Made by a program: the position numbers and the translations under genes. From positions 52,501 through 116,500 of the forward strand of contig JAUTXW010000958.1 in NCBI GenBank assembly GCA_030620095.1: 64,000 nt of DNA. The letters run 5' to 3'. The notes beneath the pieces are model-generated. The model worked only from the letters and a program-made list of their open reading frames with translations, made no database searches and was not told where the DNA came from. Numbering within the stretch: position 1 is the stretch's first letter; every line of letters begins with the position of its first letter. This document shows positions 13,550-23,401 of this stretch, piece after piece. This DNA comes from Kuschelorhynchus macadamiae (Eukaryota > Arthropoda > Insecta > Coleoptera > Curculionidae).

Positions 13550-14700
13550 ATCTAAAAGAAAACATGAAAGAGAAGCCGAAGAAACCAAGAGGCAACAAGA
13601 AGGAGAAGCTGAAGAGGCCAAAAGAAAAAAAGGGGAATATTAAAATATCTTCAAGACTTAGAAGCCAAAAACAAAAAGAAAAACCGGAAGAACAGGGCCT
13701 GCTTGAGAAAGTTCTCAATGATTAAAAAACTAAGAAACCAAAAGAAAAATTGGAAGAAATGGCCAAAAGACAAGAGAAACAAGAAGAAAAGATCAGAAGG
13801 CAGGACGAACATGAACGACTCGATATGATTATAACAGAACAAGAAAATAGAACACAACAAGAACTACATCAAATGCAGGAAAAAAGAACAATGCCGTTTG
13901 TTAAAATATAATGTCAAGGAAGAAATCAACAAAAAAATTGAAATTGACGAAAACATAGATAAGGTGAGAAATGATCTTGAAATTAAAGTAAAACAAGTTT
14001 ATGTGGAGGTAAAACAAGCTCAAATGGAAATTGAAGAGGTTCGTGACAACATTTAGAACAAGGTTCAACATATTGAAAAAGTAAGTAAATTACAAACCTC
14101 CAATATTTTATGGGCCAACTTCGTGACCAACAAAGAAAAGGCCACTTTTTCTAATAACGTCGTTAAGACGGCCGGCATTGAATTTATTACAAAGGATTCC
14201 CGCAAGTCATCAACAAAACTCTCAGCACATTGTTCATTTATTAGAGGTTACATTTGGAGATCAGTACCGTCAAGAAATATACAGAACCCAGCTGAAAACT
14301 AGAACAGAGCAAATCCCTTTAAAATTTAGAGTAGGACATTAAAGGGTCAGTAGGATGGCAGTGTCCGCATTTGTGGATGGAATACGGGATCCCGTGAATG
14401 AAGACAATTTAAAATTGACCAAGTTTAGCAAGAGTAGCCACATATTTATTCGTGCTTTTAGATTCAGAGACTGTGGTTAATGCCCCGAAACCTAAAATTA
14501 TATCAGTTACTATGAAAAACCCAGCCGACAATATGCCAAAGTGTATGAGAAAAGCACTGAGGCAGTTCTAAGTGTGTAACTAAAGAGTCATAAACCTGGA
14601 CATACGCAAAGAAACTGCAGAGAAAAAATGTTCCGGTCTCCTTCCAGAGAACCAATTTTGAGATCATCAAGGAGATCAAGGTTATCTCTTCGGACAGGAA
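13550..14700 (+). pseudogene. Gag-like coiled-coil region of the Ty3/gypsy element
   Basis: Frames between 13550 and 14060 encode a strongly charged K/E/Q-rich stretch ('KPKKPRGNKKEKLKRPKEK', later 'RRQDEHERLDMIITEQENR') consistent with a coiled coil. They are broken by several stops and shifts. The sequence 14100-14700 contains further short gag-like pieces without a clear zinc knuckle. No separate function is claimed. Confidence 0.4.
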
Positions 14701-14821
14701 AACGACTATTAGGCAGTGTTAAGGAGTAAATGCTGGTTAAACAGGACGAAGTCCCCCAGGATTGTCTTAATTTTAGATAAACCCTATGAAAGTCTGACAG
14801 TAGAGTTGTGAATGGAAAACA

Positions 14822-15241
14822 ATGAGAATTACAGTATATACCGGAGCAGCGGTTTCTCTAGTCAGAAGCAATCTCGTTGGTGCTAAAGAAGGAAAATCAC
14901 TCGCAGAAAAGCTGTTATTGCGCACAGTAACCGGAGAATCAGCGTCTGTGCATGGAGAAATCAGTGTCAGACTTCTACTTGGCTCCATTCTACTTCATCA
15001 CAAGACCGACATACAAGGTGAATTTATTTTCGGAATGGACTTAATTAAAGAGCACGAATTATCGTTCGGTTCTAAATATTTTTATGAAGAATTTTTTTTG
15101 TTTAGCGAAAATAATGTCCGAATATCAAACATCATAGTTAGTGAAACTCTACGCCTACCGGGCAGCACAGAAATAAAGGTCGAGGGACAATATGGGAACA
15201 CATTCTGCGTGCTGTGTTGTACTGATACAACCATTGAGTGA
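14822..15241 (+). pseudogene. Retroviral-type aspartic protease fragment
   Basis: A 139-codon open frame begins with 'ITVYTGAAVSLV'. Retropepsins carry D-T/S-G-A at this place; here the catalytic aspartate position reads tyrosine, so the enzyme would be inactive. A later 'FIFGMDLIKEHELSF' matches the I-L/F-G-x-D-x-L flap-distal motif of gypsy proteases. The frame ends at a stop before the reverse transcriptase. Confidence 0.7.
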
Positions 15242-15489
15242 CATCAAGCTGGGGAAGTACTTGGTCGAAAAAATCTAGTACGAATACACTAACATTTTTG
15301 CCGGGGTTGCAAACATAATTTTTCAGTTCCAGTCAAATTAATAAAGGATATTTGATTGCGACCTTCAAACGAAATAGTTAATTGTGACATGCTCAAATCT
15401 GTTTCGCAAACAAAGAAGATAAAGCTCACCTAAAAGATATTTTACAAGCTATGGAAAAACCATGATGTCATTTCTCAGAAGAAGAGTTT

Positions 15490-16670
15490 CACGAGGCCAA
15501 GGATTTTATGTTAAGTGAAGGTGACATATTTAAAACTGGGAACGGCCAAACCGGAAGGACCAATTTAGTAATATATCGAATCGACACTGCATGGGCACAT
15601 CCGATTAGACAAACGCCACGAAACTCGCTAATTGCAAAGCAAGAGGAAGTTGAAAAACGCGTCAATAAAATGATTCAAGATGGGGTTATCGAAGAGTCAA
15701 ATAGTCCATGGTCAGCCGCCGTAGTTCTTGTAACGAAGAAAGTTGGAGGTATGCTCAGTAGCCTTAATGACGTCCCCAAAAAAGAAAGCTATCCATTACT
15801 TCCACTTTTTCTCAATTTGGATTTAAAAAGTGGATATTGGCAAGTGGCTATTCATGAAGACGATAAGGAGAAAACTACTTTTATCATAGGTAGCAGTTTC
15901 TACAAATTCAACGTAATGCCCTTTGGTCTTCGCAACGCTCCCGCAACTTTTGAGAGACTTATGGAATATATTTGCAGGGAAAACCTGCCTGGCGTACCTA
16001 GACTATGTGATAGTAATGGGTCAATCGTTCGAACATCATCTGAACAACATCCGTCGTTTTAAAATTTAAAATTCAACCCAAATAAATGTTGCCCGTTTCA
16101 AAAGAAAAGAAACTTCTTGGGACCTGTTTCTGAGCAGGGAATTCAGGCAGATGAAAGCAAGATCGAAATAGGAAATTTCGCAAAAATAGCAGCTCCACTA
16201 TATAAATTAACTGAAGAGAAAGCTGACTATAACTGGACTCCAGAATGTGACACTGCACTTAACAGACTGAAATCAGCTCTATGTTCTAGTCCAATTCTGG
16301 CTTCCGCTCAACAACATGGGATATTTATTTTGGACACAGATGTAAGCAATGAAAGCATTGGAGCTGTTTTGTTCCAAGTCCATTAATCTCAAGATCATGT
16401 TATACTACAGAATTATTATGTCACGAACAAGAATTACTTGCCATCGTAAGAGCCGTTTTCCACAAATAATTGTAAGGGCGAAAATTCCTGATTAGAATGG
16501 AGCATGCTGTATTCAAATGGCTTACTGAAATGAAAAATCCAGAACGGTAATTAGCTAGTTGGCTAGAAAAGTTACAACAGTATGACTTCCAAATTAAACA
16601 CCGACCCGGCGGACAACATAAAAATGCTGATGCATTATCCAGACGTCCATGTAAAGAAGACTGTAAGCAT
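15490..16670 (+). pseudogene. Reverse transcriptase / RNase H of the Ty3/gypsy element, frameshifted
   Basis: The 15508-16062 frame carries gypsy reverse transcriptase motifs in order: 'HPIRQTPRN', 'MIQDGVIEESNSPWSA', 'LDLKSGYWQVAIHEDDKEKTT', and 'MPFGLRNAPATFERLME'. After this the frame shifts, so the catalytic Y-L-D box falls in another frame and its last residue is not aspartate. Segment 16117-16386 gives the connection and start of RNase H ('PLYKLTEEK', 'ILDTDVSNESIGAVL'). 16560-16665 carries 'LEKLQQYDFQIKHRPG' and 'NADALSRRP', the usual end of gypsy RNase H. The loss of the catalytic box and the stops make it non-functional. Confidence 0.85.
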
Positions 16671-16679
16671 TGAGAAGGT

Positions 16680-17360
16680 TGATCAACGGAAAGGACATGT
16701 TCACAGAGAAATCAAATCACGCTTAAACCACACCAACAGAAGAAGCGAGCAGCTTAGCTAGAAGGCCCCGATATTGGACCAGTTTTGCACTAAAAAGAAA
16801 GTAACAGTAAAGTTTTCTGACAAAAACGTCAAGCTGCTGTGGACTCTATGGGATTCATTGGTCGTTAAGGATGGATTGTTGAAACGAGTCTGGGAAAGTG
16901 CTGATGAAAAAGCACTAACACGCAATTAATAAGTTCCCAAGAATTTAGGACATATTGGAATTATATCTACATACCGGAAAATCCGGAGGGAACTTTGGAG
17001 TAAACAAAACTTCGGATAAAGTTCGACAACGGTTCTGTGTGCGCTACATGAAGACATCAAGGAATGGTGCTCAACAGGTAAATTTGTTCAGTCAGTAAAG
17101 GCCCCAGAAGATCTCGGGGACAACTGAAACAATATAACGTAGGTTTACCATTCGAACGGATCGCAATAGTTGTTGCTGCGCCATTTCCAGAGTCTGATAC
17201 AGATAACAAATATGTCCTAGTTGTCATGGATTAAGATGGCCTGAAGAACTTCCTCTAAAGAACCAGGAAGTTACAACAATCGCCCAAGTTTTGGTTGATG
17301 CAGTCTTCAGTAGACATGGAGTTCCAATGGAATTTCATTCATATCAGGGACGAAATTTGG
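16680..17360 (+). pseudogene. Integrase remnant of the Ty3/gypsy element
   Basis: Broken frames give 'EWCSTGKFVQSVKAPE' (zinc-domain side), 'LPFERIAIVVAAPFPES' and 'NKYVLVVMD' (start of the DDE core), and 'FSRHGVPMEFHSYQGRN' near 17300-17355, where the second catalytic aspartate normally stands in an 'HSDQG' context and is here tyrosine. The similarity ends at about 17360; the glutamate and C-terminal part are missing. Confidence 0.7.
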
Positions 17361-17509
17361 GGTAGTCATTTTTAAGAAATTAATATTTGTACAGTATGTT
17401 AACTGTAAAACAAAATTGCACATTTGTTCCGCCATAGCTTGAAAGAAAAAAATTTTTTTCTGCAAGAAAAAATTTTATGCGGACTATAAGTCCATTACTT
17501 TTTTTCGTA

Positions 17510-18375
17510 CAGCTGACCGAAACCGTTTTCAATGAATGCTTACCAAAAAGTCCGCACCATATCGATTATTTTTATTTAATTTCTCGTAAATCTAACTACT
17601 GCGATCGTCTCTGCTTGCCTAAAGTCCAAAAATAAAATTAAAAAAATTGTCTGGTGACATCCAGTATACATCAAATTTGATACTATTTTTTGAAATGCGC
17701 CAAAATTGGAGTTTCTGATTATTATTTAAAAAAGTTATAGGTAAAAATTTGTTTCTAATTATATTTTATGTCGATATGCAATTTTTTTGACCTAAATTCG
17801 GATAAAAATATGTTTCCATTTTTCTTTTAAAAAAAATCAGAATAATTTTTTTTAATTGTTATTATATTTATGAACTAAGTAAAACTTTGCACCATCAAAC
17901 CTCAATATAACATAAATAAGAAAAAATTGTTCTAAATTCAATGTCTATTTTTTTTTTAAGATTTTTGACACATACATCCTGTTACAGACAATCTGTATTG
18001 GTTAGGTTAGTTAGGTTAGGTTATTTATATTACTGTTACAGACAATATTGATATATAGATATAGAACATTTTTATGAATTCTGATTTTTTTAAAAGAAAA
18101 GTGCATATCGTGATAAAATCGAATTAGGAACAACTTTTTCCTATAACTTCTGTCAAAACAATGATCACAAACTCCAATTTTGACGCCTTTCAAAAAATAA
18201 TGTCAAATTTGACGTGTACCTATGTCACATGGCAATATATTTAATTTGACTTTTGGTCTTTAGGCAAGTAGAGACAATCGAAGTCGTTAGATTGGTTAGA
18301 TTTACTACAAATCATCAGTATCATCACCATACAGAGCGCACTCTTTGATAAGTATTCTATTAGAACTTTGTCAGT
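17510..18375. repeat. Long imperfect inverted repeat, ~330-bp arms
   Basis: The left arm (about 17510-17870) contains 'cgtaaatctaac', 'cttgcctaaag', 'tgacatcc', 'caaaattggagtttctga' and 'gatatgcaatttttttga'. The right arm (about 18070-18375) carries their reverse complements in reverse order ('tgcatatcgtga', 'aaactccaattttg', 'ctttaggcaag', 'gttagatttac'). The ~190-bp loop contains 'ctgttacagacaat' twice and a short 'ggttaggttagttaggttagg' run. A foldback-type or hairpin MITE is likely; no target duplication is resolved. Confidence 0.65.
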
Positions 18376-18463
18376 ATATTTACTTTTAAAGAAAAACAGA
18401 ATGTAGATCAAAATCCCAAAACGGCGGTTGAGTGTTATATATAATTATATAAATTTTATGAAC

Positions 18464-18988
18464 TTAAGGGAGAACTGTACGCAAAAAGTGAAAAACTAGC
18501 GACAAGGTCTAGTCAAGTTCAAAGTAAGATGAAAAGGTAACTACGTATTAGCAAAAACTTCCTGCACGTCCGACCTCAAAAAAATGTGTTATGTATAGGC
18601 AATTTAGATTACATTTCGTTTAAAAATGGGTTCAAAAGGGTTCACGCGCTGCAGAAATACAAAGACATGAGTACGATTTACCATTTCAAATTTTGCAGTT
18701 ACGTAGACAAAGGATCAATGCAAGGCCGTAAAGAGCCATTTTGTGGAAACAAAAATTATATGCGACGGCATTTGCGTCAAAAAGTGGTCGAAAATGGAAA
18801 AATCTGCTTTTATTTTATAATTCTAGATTAGATTTTTTCATAAAAAAATCGCATTTAGCGCCCAACTATACATATTTCCCTATTGAAATCACATTGAAGC
18901 TAATACATATCCCTTATAGTTTTAACATAATATTGCAGAGGAGGAAGGCTTGCAAATGAACCATAATAATGCGTGCACTTCCCCCTTA
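18464..18988 (+). mobile_element. ~520-bp MITE, copy 1 (TTAA-flanked)
   Basis: Starts 'ttaagggagaactgtacgc' and ends 'gcgtgcacttccccctta', giving imperfect terminal inverted repeats of ~19 bp. It has no transposase. It is the same family as 19493-20025 but in opposite orientation; internal landmarks 'cgacaaggtct', 'ctgcacgtccgacctc', 'gagtacga' and 'gccattttgtgga' are all shared. TTAA ends would fit a piggyBac-type target preference, but the terminal sequence is not a canonical piggyBac end. Confidence 0.75.
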
Positions 18989-19492
18989 GGAATAGTGCTT
19001 AACTATGGTTATGCGATAGTTATCGGTATATTATGAACTTATATTTTTTTTTACATTTTGTTAATCGAACTTAAAAAAAAATATCACATGTTGTTTTACA
19101 AAGTAAAATTATCTTAATTTAAAAATGTAATATAATTATGCAATTAGCCCACATATATAACGTGTTAATTTAGAATTGCGTAGGCAAAATAACTGTTTAT
19201 ACAATAAGTTTCAAAATGAGTATCTTCTAGATACGTGACGTGAAAATTCTGAACAATACACCACAGTGCCTAAAGGACATCGTTTCGTAATGAAACATAT
19301 ACAAGATTGTTTGTACTGACCCGTTTAACAATACGAAATAGCCTATTTTGCATAAATAAAATCTGATCACACCTAAAAAGTTGTCGTCTGCTTTTCTTTG
19401 AGATTATCATGCGATTTGTCATTAATAAAGTGTCAAAGGAATGTATAGTTCATCAATAAATGCGTTGTTTTCAATAACTTGTTGTAATTTGC
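18989..19492. other. Spacer between two opposed MITE copies
   Basis: About 500 bp of AT-rich unique sequence without a gene or recognised repeat. It becomes the loop if the two flanking copies pair. Confidence 0.6.
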
Positions 19493-20025
19493 TTAAGGGG
19501 GAACTGCACGCAGTAATATGGATCATTTGTAAGCCTTCCGCCGCTGCAATATTATGTTAAAACTATAAGAGATATGTATTAGCTTCAATGTGATTTTAAT
19601 ACGGAAATATGTATAGTTAGGCGATAAATGCGAATTTTTATGAAAAAAATTAAAACTAGAGTTATAAAATAAAAGTGGATTTGTCCATTTTCGACCATTT
19701 TTTGACCACTTTCTGACGCACATGCCTTCACATATAATTTTTTTTTCCACAAAATGGCTCTTTACCGCCTTACATTTATCCTTTGTCTACGTAACTGCAA
19801 AATTTGAAATGGTCGTACTCATGTCTTCGTATTTCTACAGCGCGTGAACCCTTTTGAACCCATTTTTAACCGAAATGTAATTTAAATTACCTATACATAA
19901 CACATTTTTTTGAGGTCGGACGTGCAGGAAGTTTTTTTAAATGTGTAGGTACCTTTTCATCTTACTTTCAACTCGACTAGACCTTGTCGCTGGTTTTTCA
20001 GTTTTTGCGTGCAGTTCTCCCTTAA
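19493..20025 (-). mobile_element. ~533-bp MITE, copy 2, inverted relative to copy 1
   Basis: Flanked by TTAA at 19493-19496 and 20022-20025. Its reverse complement starts 'gggagaactgcacgcaaa' and aligns with copy 1 over the full length, with substitutions and small indels. The outer and inner ends of both copies carry the same terminal repeat. The open frame 19523-19750 minus is a shadow of the repeat and matches the frame 18741-18959 of copy 1; it has no recognised domain. Confidence 0.8.
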
Positions 20026-21180
20026 CAAACATTAATGTCACTGCTAAAAAATGATTTAGGAATATTTTTTTAGTAAACTGAAAAATTATCAATTTGGAAT
20101 ATTCCGATATCGAAAATGCAGCGAGTGCGGAAATTGTTACACTTACAGAAAAAAAAAAACAAGAAAACTGTACGAGACAACCTTTCACAAATTTCAAAGT
20201 TGGTGCGACGAGAAGAAAGTAAAAAAATGTATCCGAAAAGGTAGTTTTGACTTATCTTTCACGATTGTCAGATGCTTTTGAGCCGTAAACTTCGAACCAT
20301 GATTTATCTGAATAAAAATGCCGATATTAGTAGATATACAAATGTAATAGCATTTTTAGAAGGAAATCAACGGGATATAAGCCTAAAAAGCCCAGGTATT
20401 TTATGATTAGTGAAGGTTTTATAGAATTAATTAATTTGATAAATCTTTTACGGAAGTACGTCCAACTACGATCACATACAGCTCATAAAAGATTTTTCTT
20501 TACCTATCTGGATTTTAAAAATTTCGCTTTCAGTGGGCACTAAAAATATTAGTGGCATACCAAAAAAAAATGCCGAGTATTTGGGATTTATATAATACTC
20601 AAGCGATATGAAGGTTGGAAGTTGAGCTTTGTAGCCGAAGGATACATCGAAGACTCCTTAAAACACAAAAAAAGGTCCCAACACAAGTCTTGAGGATAAA
20701 GAAAGTCAATGCAAACGCAACTATACTTGCAATCTGGTTAAAGTTACCGTAATGTTCTAGTACGGGGTACCATTGCCTACTTTGATGATTTTTGGTACAC
20801 TGATACACTGGTACACGAAGTTTTTTTCGACAACTTTTTGTTTTCGAATAATTCTTGGAGAAAAACAAATGGATTCATATTAGTGATAAAAGTTCAAAAA
20901 TCTATCAGCGAAACGTTGCCGAAAAAAACCTTTCGGGTTCGTGATCCGCGACCCAAAATCTACCAGTGTACCAAAAATCAGCGATGGTGCTCCGTAGTCG
21001 AAAATTAACTTTTTCCTGCTACAGACCCTTTGAAAATACAGTATTAGATCCCTCATCCACACAAAATATAAGTTTGTTTTCAAATTGATAGGTCGAATTT
21101 TTTCTTCGCATTTAACGTAATAAAAACTCGTAACGTATAATAACCTCTCTTCACAAATACATGTAATCAAGGAGTTTGGC
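20026..21180. other. No gene; weak dyad around 20780-20985
   Basis: The segment 'gatgatttttggtacac' near 20782 and 'gtgtaccaaaaatcagc' near 20962 are inverted partners with short additional matches, suggesting a very old hairpin element. The short minus-strand open frames (20599-20868, 20880-21182) have no recognisable domain. Confidence 0.35.
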
Positions 21181-21865
21181 ATGGATATATTATGGAAATG
21201 AAGAAAGTGACTGTGTGCACGTACAGGTTACAAATATATATTTCGACTTTCGCCAACTTCATTGCGACTTGAAAGCAAGGAAATAACTTTTTCTTGGAAA
21301 ATTCCAATGAAAACATAAAAAGGTTAAAATTTTATTAATTTAATAAAATTAAAGTTAATTCAGAAATATAGATATATAAAAACCATATATGAAATTTAGC
21401 AAAAATATGTAAATCAGAGAGAATGTGATTATTTTATTCACTCTTTTAACATATTTTTTTTTTATAAATATAGAAAAAAAATGTTTTCTGATAATTTAGA
21501 GAATATGTTTAAAATGAATCTAAAAATTCTGTCATCTACTTACTTGTAAAGAAAATAAACAAAATTTGGTACTTTTATATATTGCAGTGAACCTTTTAAA
21601 AACTTTTTTTTTTTATAAACTTTTCTTATATTTAAAGTAAAGAAAATAGTTAAATATACTTCTGAATTAACTTTGATTTTATTAAATTGATTACATTTTA
21701 ACCTTTTTAACAATCTCTTAATTGGTATTATCAGAGAGAAAGTTATTTCCTTGCTTTCAGATAGCACTGAAGAAGGCGAAAGCCGAAAGCGCTTTAATAG
21801 ATTTTATTTAATAAATATTTGCAAGAAATACAAAGTGTATGCATTTCCATATATATATTAGACGA
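21181..21865. mobile_element. Inverted-repeat, Penelope-like element remnant
   Basis: The left arm (about 21181-21370) and right arm (about 21655-21865) are inverted: 'gaaagcaaggaaataactt' near 21271 pairs with 'aagttatttccttgctttc' near 21740, and 'aaaaggttaaaat' and 'aaagttaattcagaa' have partners 'attttaaccttttt' and 'ttctgaattaacttt'. Each arm bears, on opposite strands, a 'tgaag..ggcgaaag.cgaaa' string like the core region found at Penelope-like element ends. The interior is AT-rich and non-coding. The family assignment is an inference from this core. Confidence 0.45.
21767..21792 (+). ncRNA. Hammerhead-ribozyme-like core (candidate)
   Basis: 'ctgaaga' (21767-21773) fits the CUGANGA box of hammerhead ribozymes. 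After one extra A comes a 3-bp hairpin ggc-gaaa-gcc (21775-21784), then the conserved gaaa (21785-21788). Penelope-like elements and retrozymes carry minimal hammerheads of this form. I could not define stem III and the cleavage site with confidence. The partner copy at 21241-21265 (minus) has lost the first C and last A of the box. Confidence 0.35.
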
Positions 21866-23088
21866 GACAGTAAAACTTAATAATTTATTTTTTTCTAATA
21901 TCTGACAAAACTCCTTGAATACTTTCTATATTTAATAACCATGGATAAATTAAAAAATACAATAAATAAAAAATGGAATACAATAAAAACAGAACGACAC
22001 TACCAAGAGTGAAAAATAAAATGTTGCTTGTAATTGATTAACACAAATAAATGTAGCTTAATATCAAAATATCTAATGTGGGGACATCTGTTTTGGTAAA
22101 ATTATATTTGAATTTAATACAGATATTTATAAATTCTCTTTTTTTTTACATCAAAGCCCAATATTTTTATACTAAAAGGTTATGATTACGTACAGGGAGC
22201 ATTCCATTTAGTGTAGGAGTTGGAACTATCAATTTATATAGTTAAGATTAAATACCAATATAAATATCATAGGCTGAATTAGGTACGTCTACATAATTAG
22301 CAACTAAACTGCCATAATTAATAACGCAATTTTGTAGTAAAAAATTCAATAATTTATTCGGTTATAGCCTAATCAATTTCAATGCACTTACAGCAAATGA
22401 AGCTTTCGACTTAAAAAACCAAATTCACGAAACACGACTACTAAAAACACATAATTGTCAATAATAACGAAGATTAACGCAACGACCACCCATCTTCTGT
22501 TTAACACTAGATACGATTTTCTTTTCTGAAAATAGAGCATGAATTGGTTGTTCGATTTGTAAGTTCTGTATTAAGAAATTACTATATGTCCTTTAGTTTT
22601 ATAAGCAAAAAGTTATGCTTATTAATAATTACAAGTCTGATTACACATGGAGACTAAATAAATAAGCGGAAACAAAATTTTCACGAGTTTGTATTCTTGA
22701 AATATTTTCCATTTTTATTTTTTATCGTACATTTAATTAGACACTATCAAAAGTTTTAGTTAATTGTTTCAGTATGATTTTTGCTATTTAACTGTTTATA
22801 CGAGGTTAATAGAAACCGTACTGAAGTCAATAACGAAAATTTTAGTACAAACAGGTACATATCCAAAGCGGTACTCACAAAATTACATAAAGTATTATAC
22901 AAAATATCGTTTTACGAGTTTCATTAAGATAAATAAAGAAACTTCTGAATTTTGCTATTTTTTTTATTGTAAGTAATTTATAGAGCTACCCGGTATAACT
23001 AGATAAAACATAATACTTTACTTGAGAAACTAAAAGCGTTATATAATTTCATAATACCATACTTACAAATTAAACAATTACTTCGTGC
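21866..23088. other. No gene recognised
   Basis: AT-rich intronic-type DNA with only short frames lacking domains. No clear repeat was found. Confidence 0.45.
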
Positions 23089-23096
23089 AAATTTAG

Positions 23097-23393
23097 TAAG
23101 AACGTCAATCCCGGGATCTCGGAAGAAAAACGTGTTCTAAAATACCGAGATTATTCCCGATTTTTTTAAGCATTTATTAATTTCCTTCATGTCGTTATTT
23201 CATTTACTTATATTTACGCACATGCTTAAATTTGTTAAGACGTGTTTTTGGTTAACTTATGCGTTTTAATTAATACAAAGACGTTATTTATGTCATTATT
23301 GTTTAATTTTTTTTTTCGAAATCTAATCCTAGAATTATGCAAGCAATCTCGAAATCTCGAGATTAGAAAAACCCTTCGGGATTGACATCCCTA
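23097..23393. mobile_element. hAT-type MITE, 297 bp
   Basis: The left end 'taagaacgtcaatcccggga' and the reverse complement of the right end 'tagggatgtcaatcccgaag' share 'gtcaatcccg' at the same offset. 8-bp flanks 'aaatttag' (23089-23096) and 'atatttag' (23394-23401) match at 7 of 8 positions, as for a hAT target duplication. Inside, 'ctcgg..' and 'ctcgagatt' words are also dyadic. Non-coding. Confidence 0.75.
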
Positions 23394-23401
23394 ATATTTA
23401 G

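Larger units (their letters stand above)
13400..17360 (+). mobile_element. Decayed Ty3/gypsy-like LTR retrotransposon (internal region)
   Basis: The order of recognisable parts is lysine/glutamate-rich gag-like region, aspartic protease, reverse transcriptase, RNase H, then integrase, all on the plus strand, which is the Ty3/gypsy order. Every domain is interrupted by stops or frameshifts and the integrase stops abruptly near 17360. I could not identify flanking LTRs or a primer-binding site, so the element is truncated or its LTRs have been lost. Inactive. Confidence 0.8.

Noticed and set aside
13536..13860. Minus-strand phenylalanine/leucine-rich frames resembling membrane segments
   Set aside because: Antisense of the lysine/glutamate-rich gag-like region, which produces F/L/S-rich reverse frames by composition.
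18001..18024. 'gttaggttagttaggttaggtt' as a telomeric (TTAGG)n tract
   Set aside because: Only about four imperfect units in the loop of an inverted repeat. Too short and interrupted to be a telomere or a clear interstitial telomeric array.
20599..21182. Minus-strand frames of 89 and 100 codons
   Set aside because: They lie on a weak dyad and have no domain; likely non-coding.
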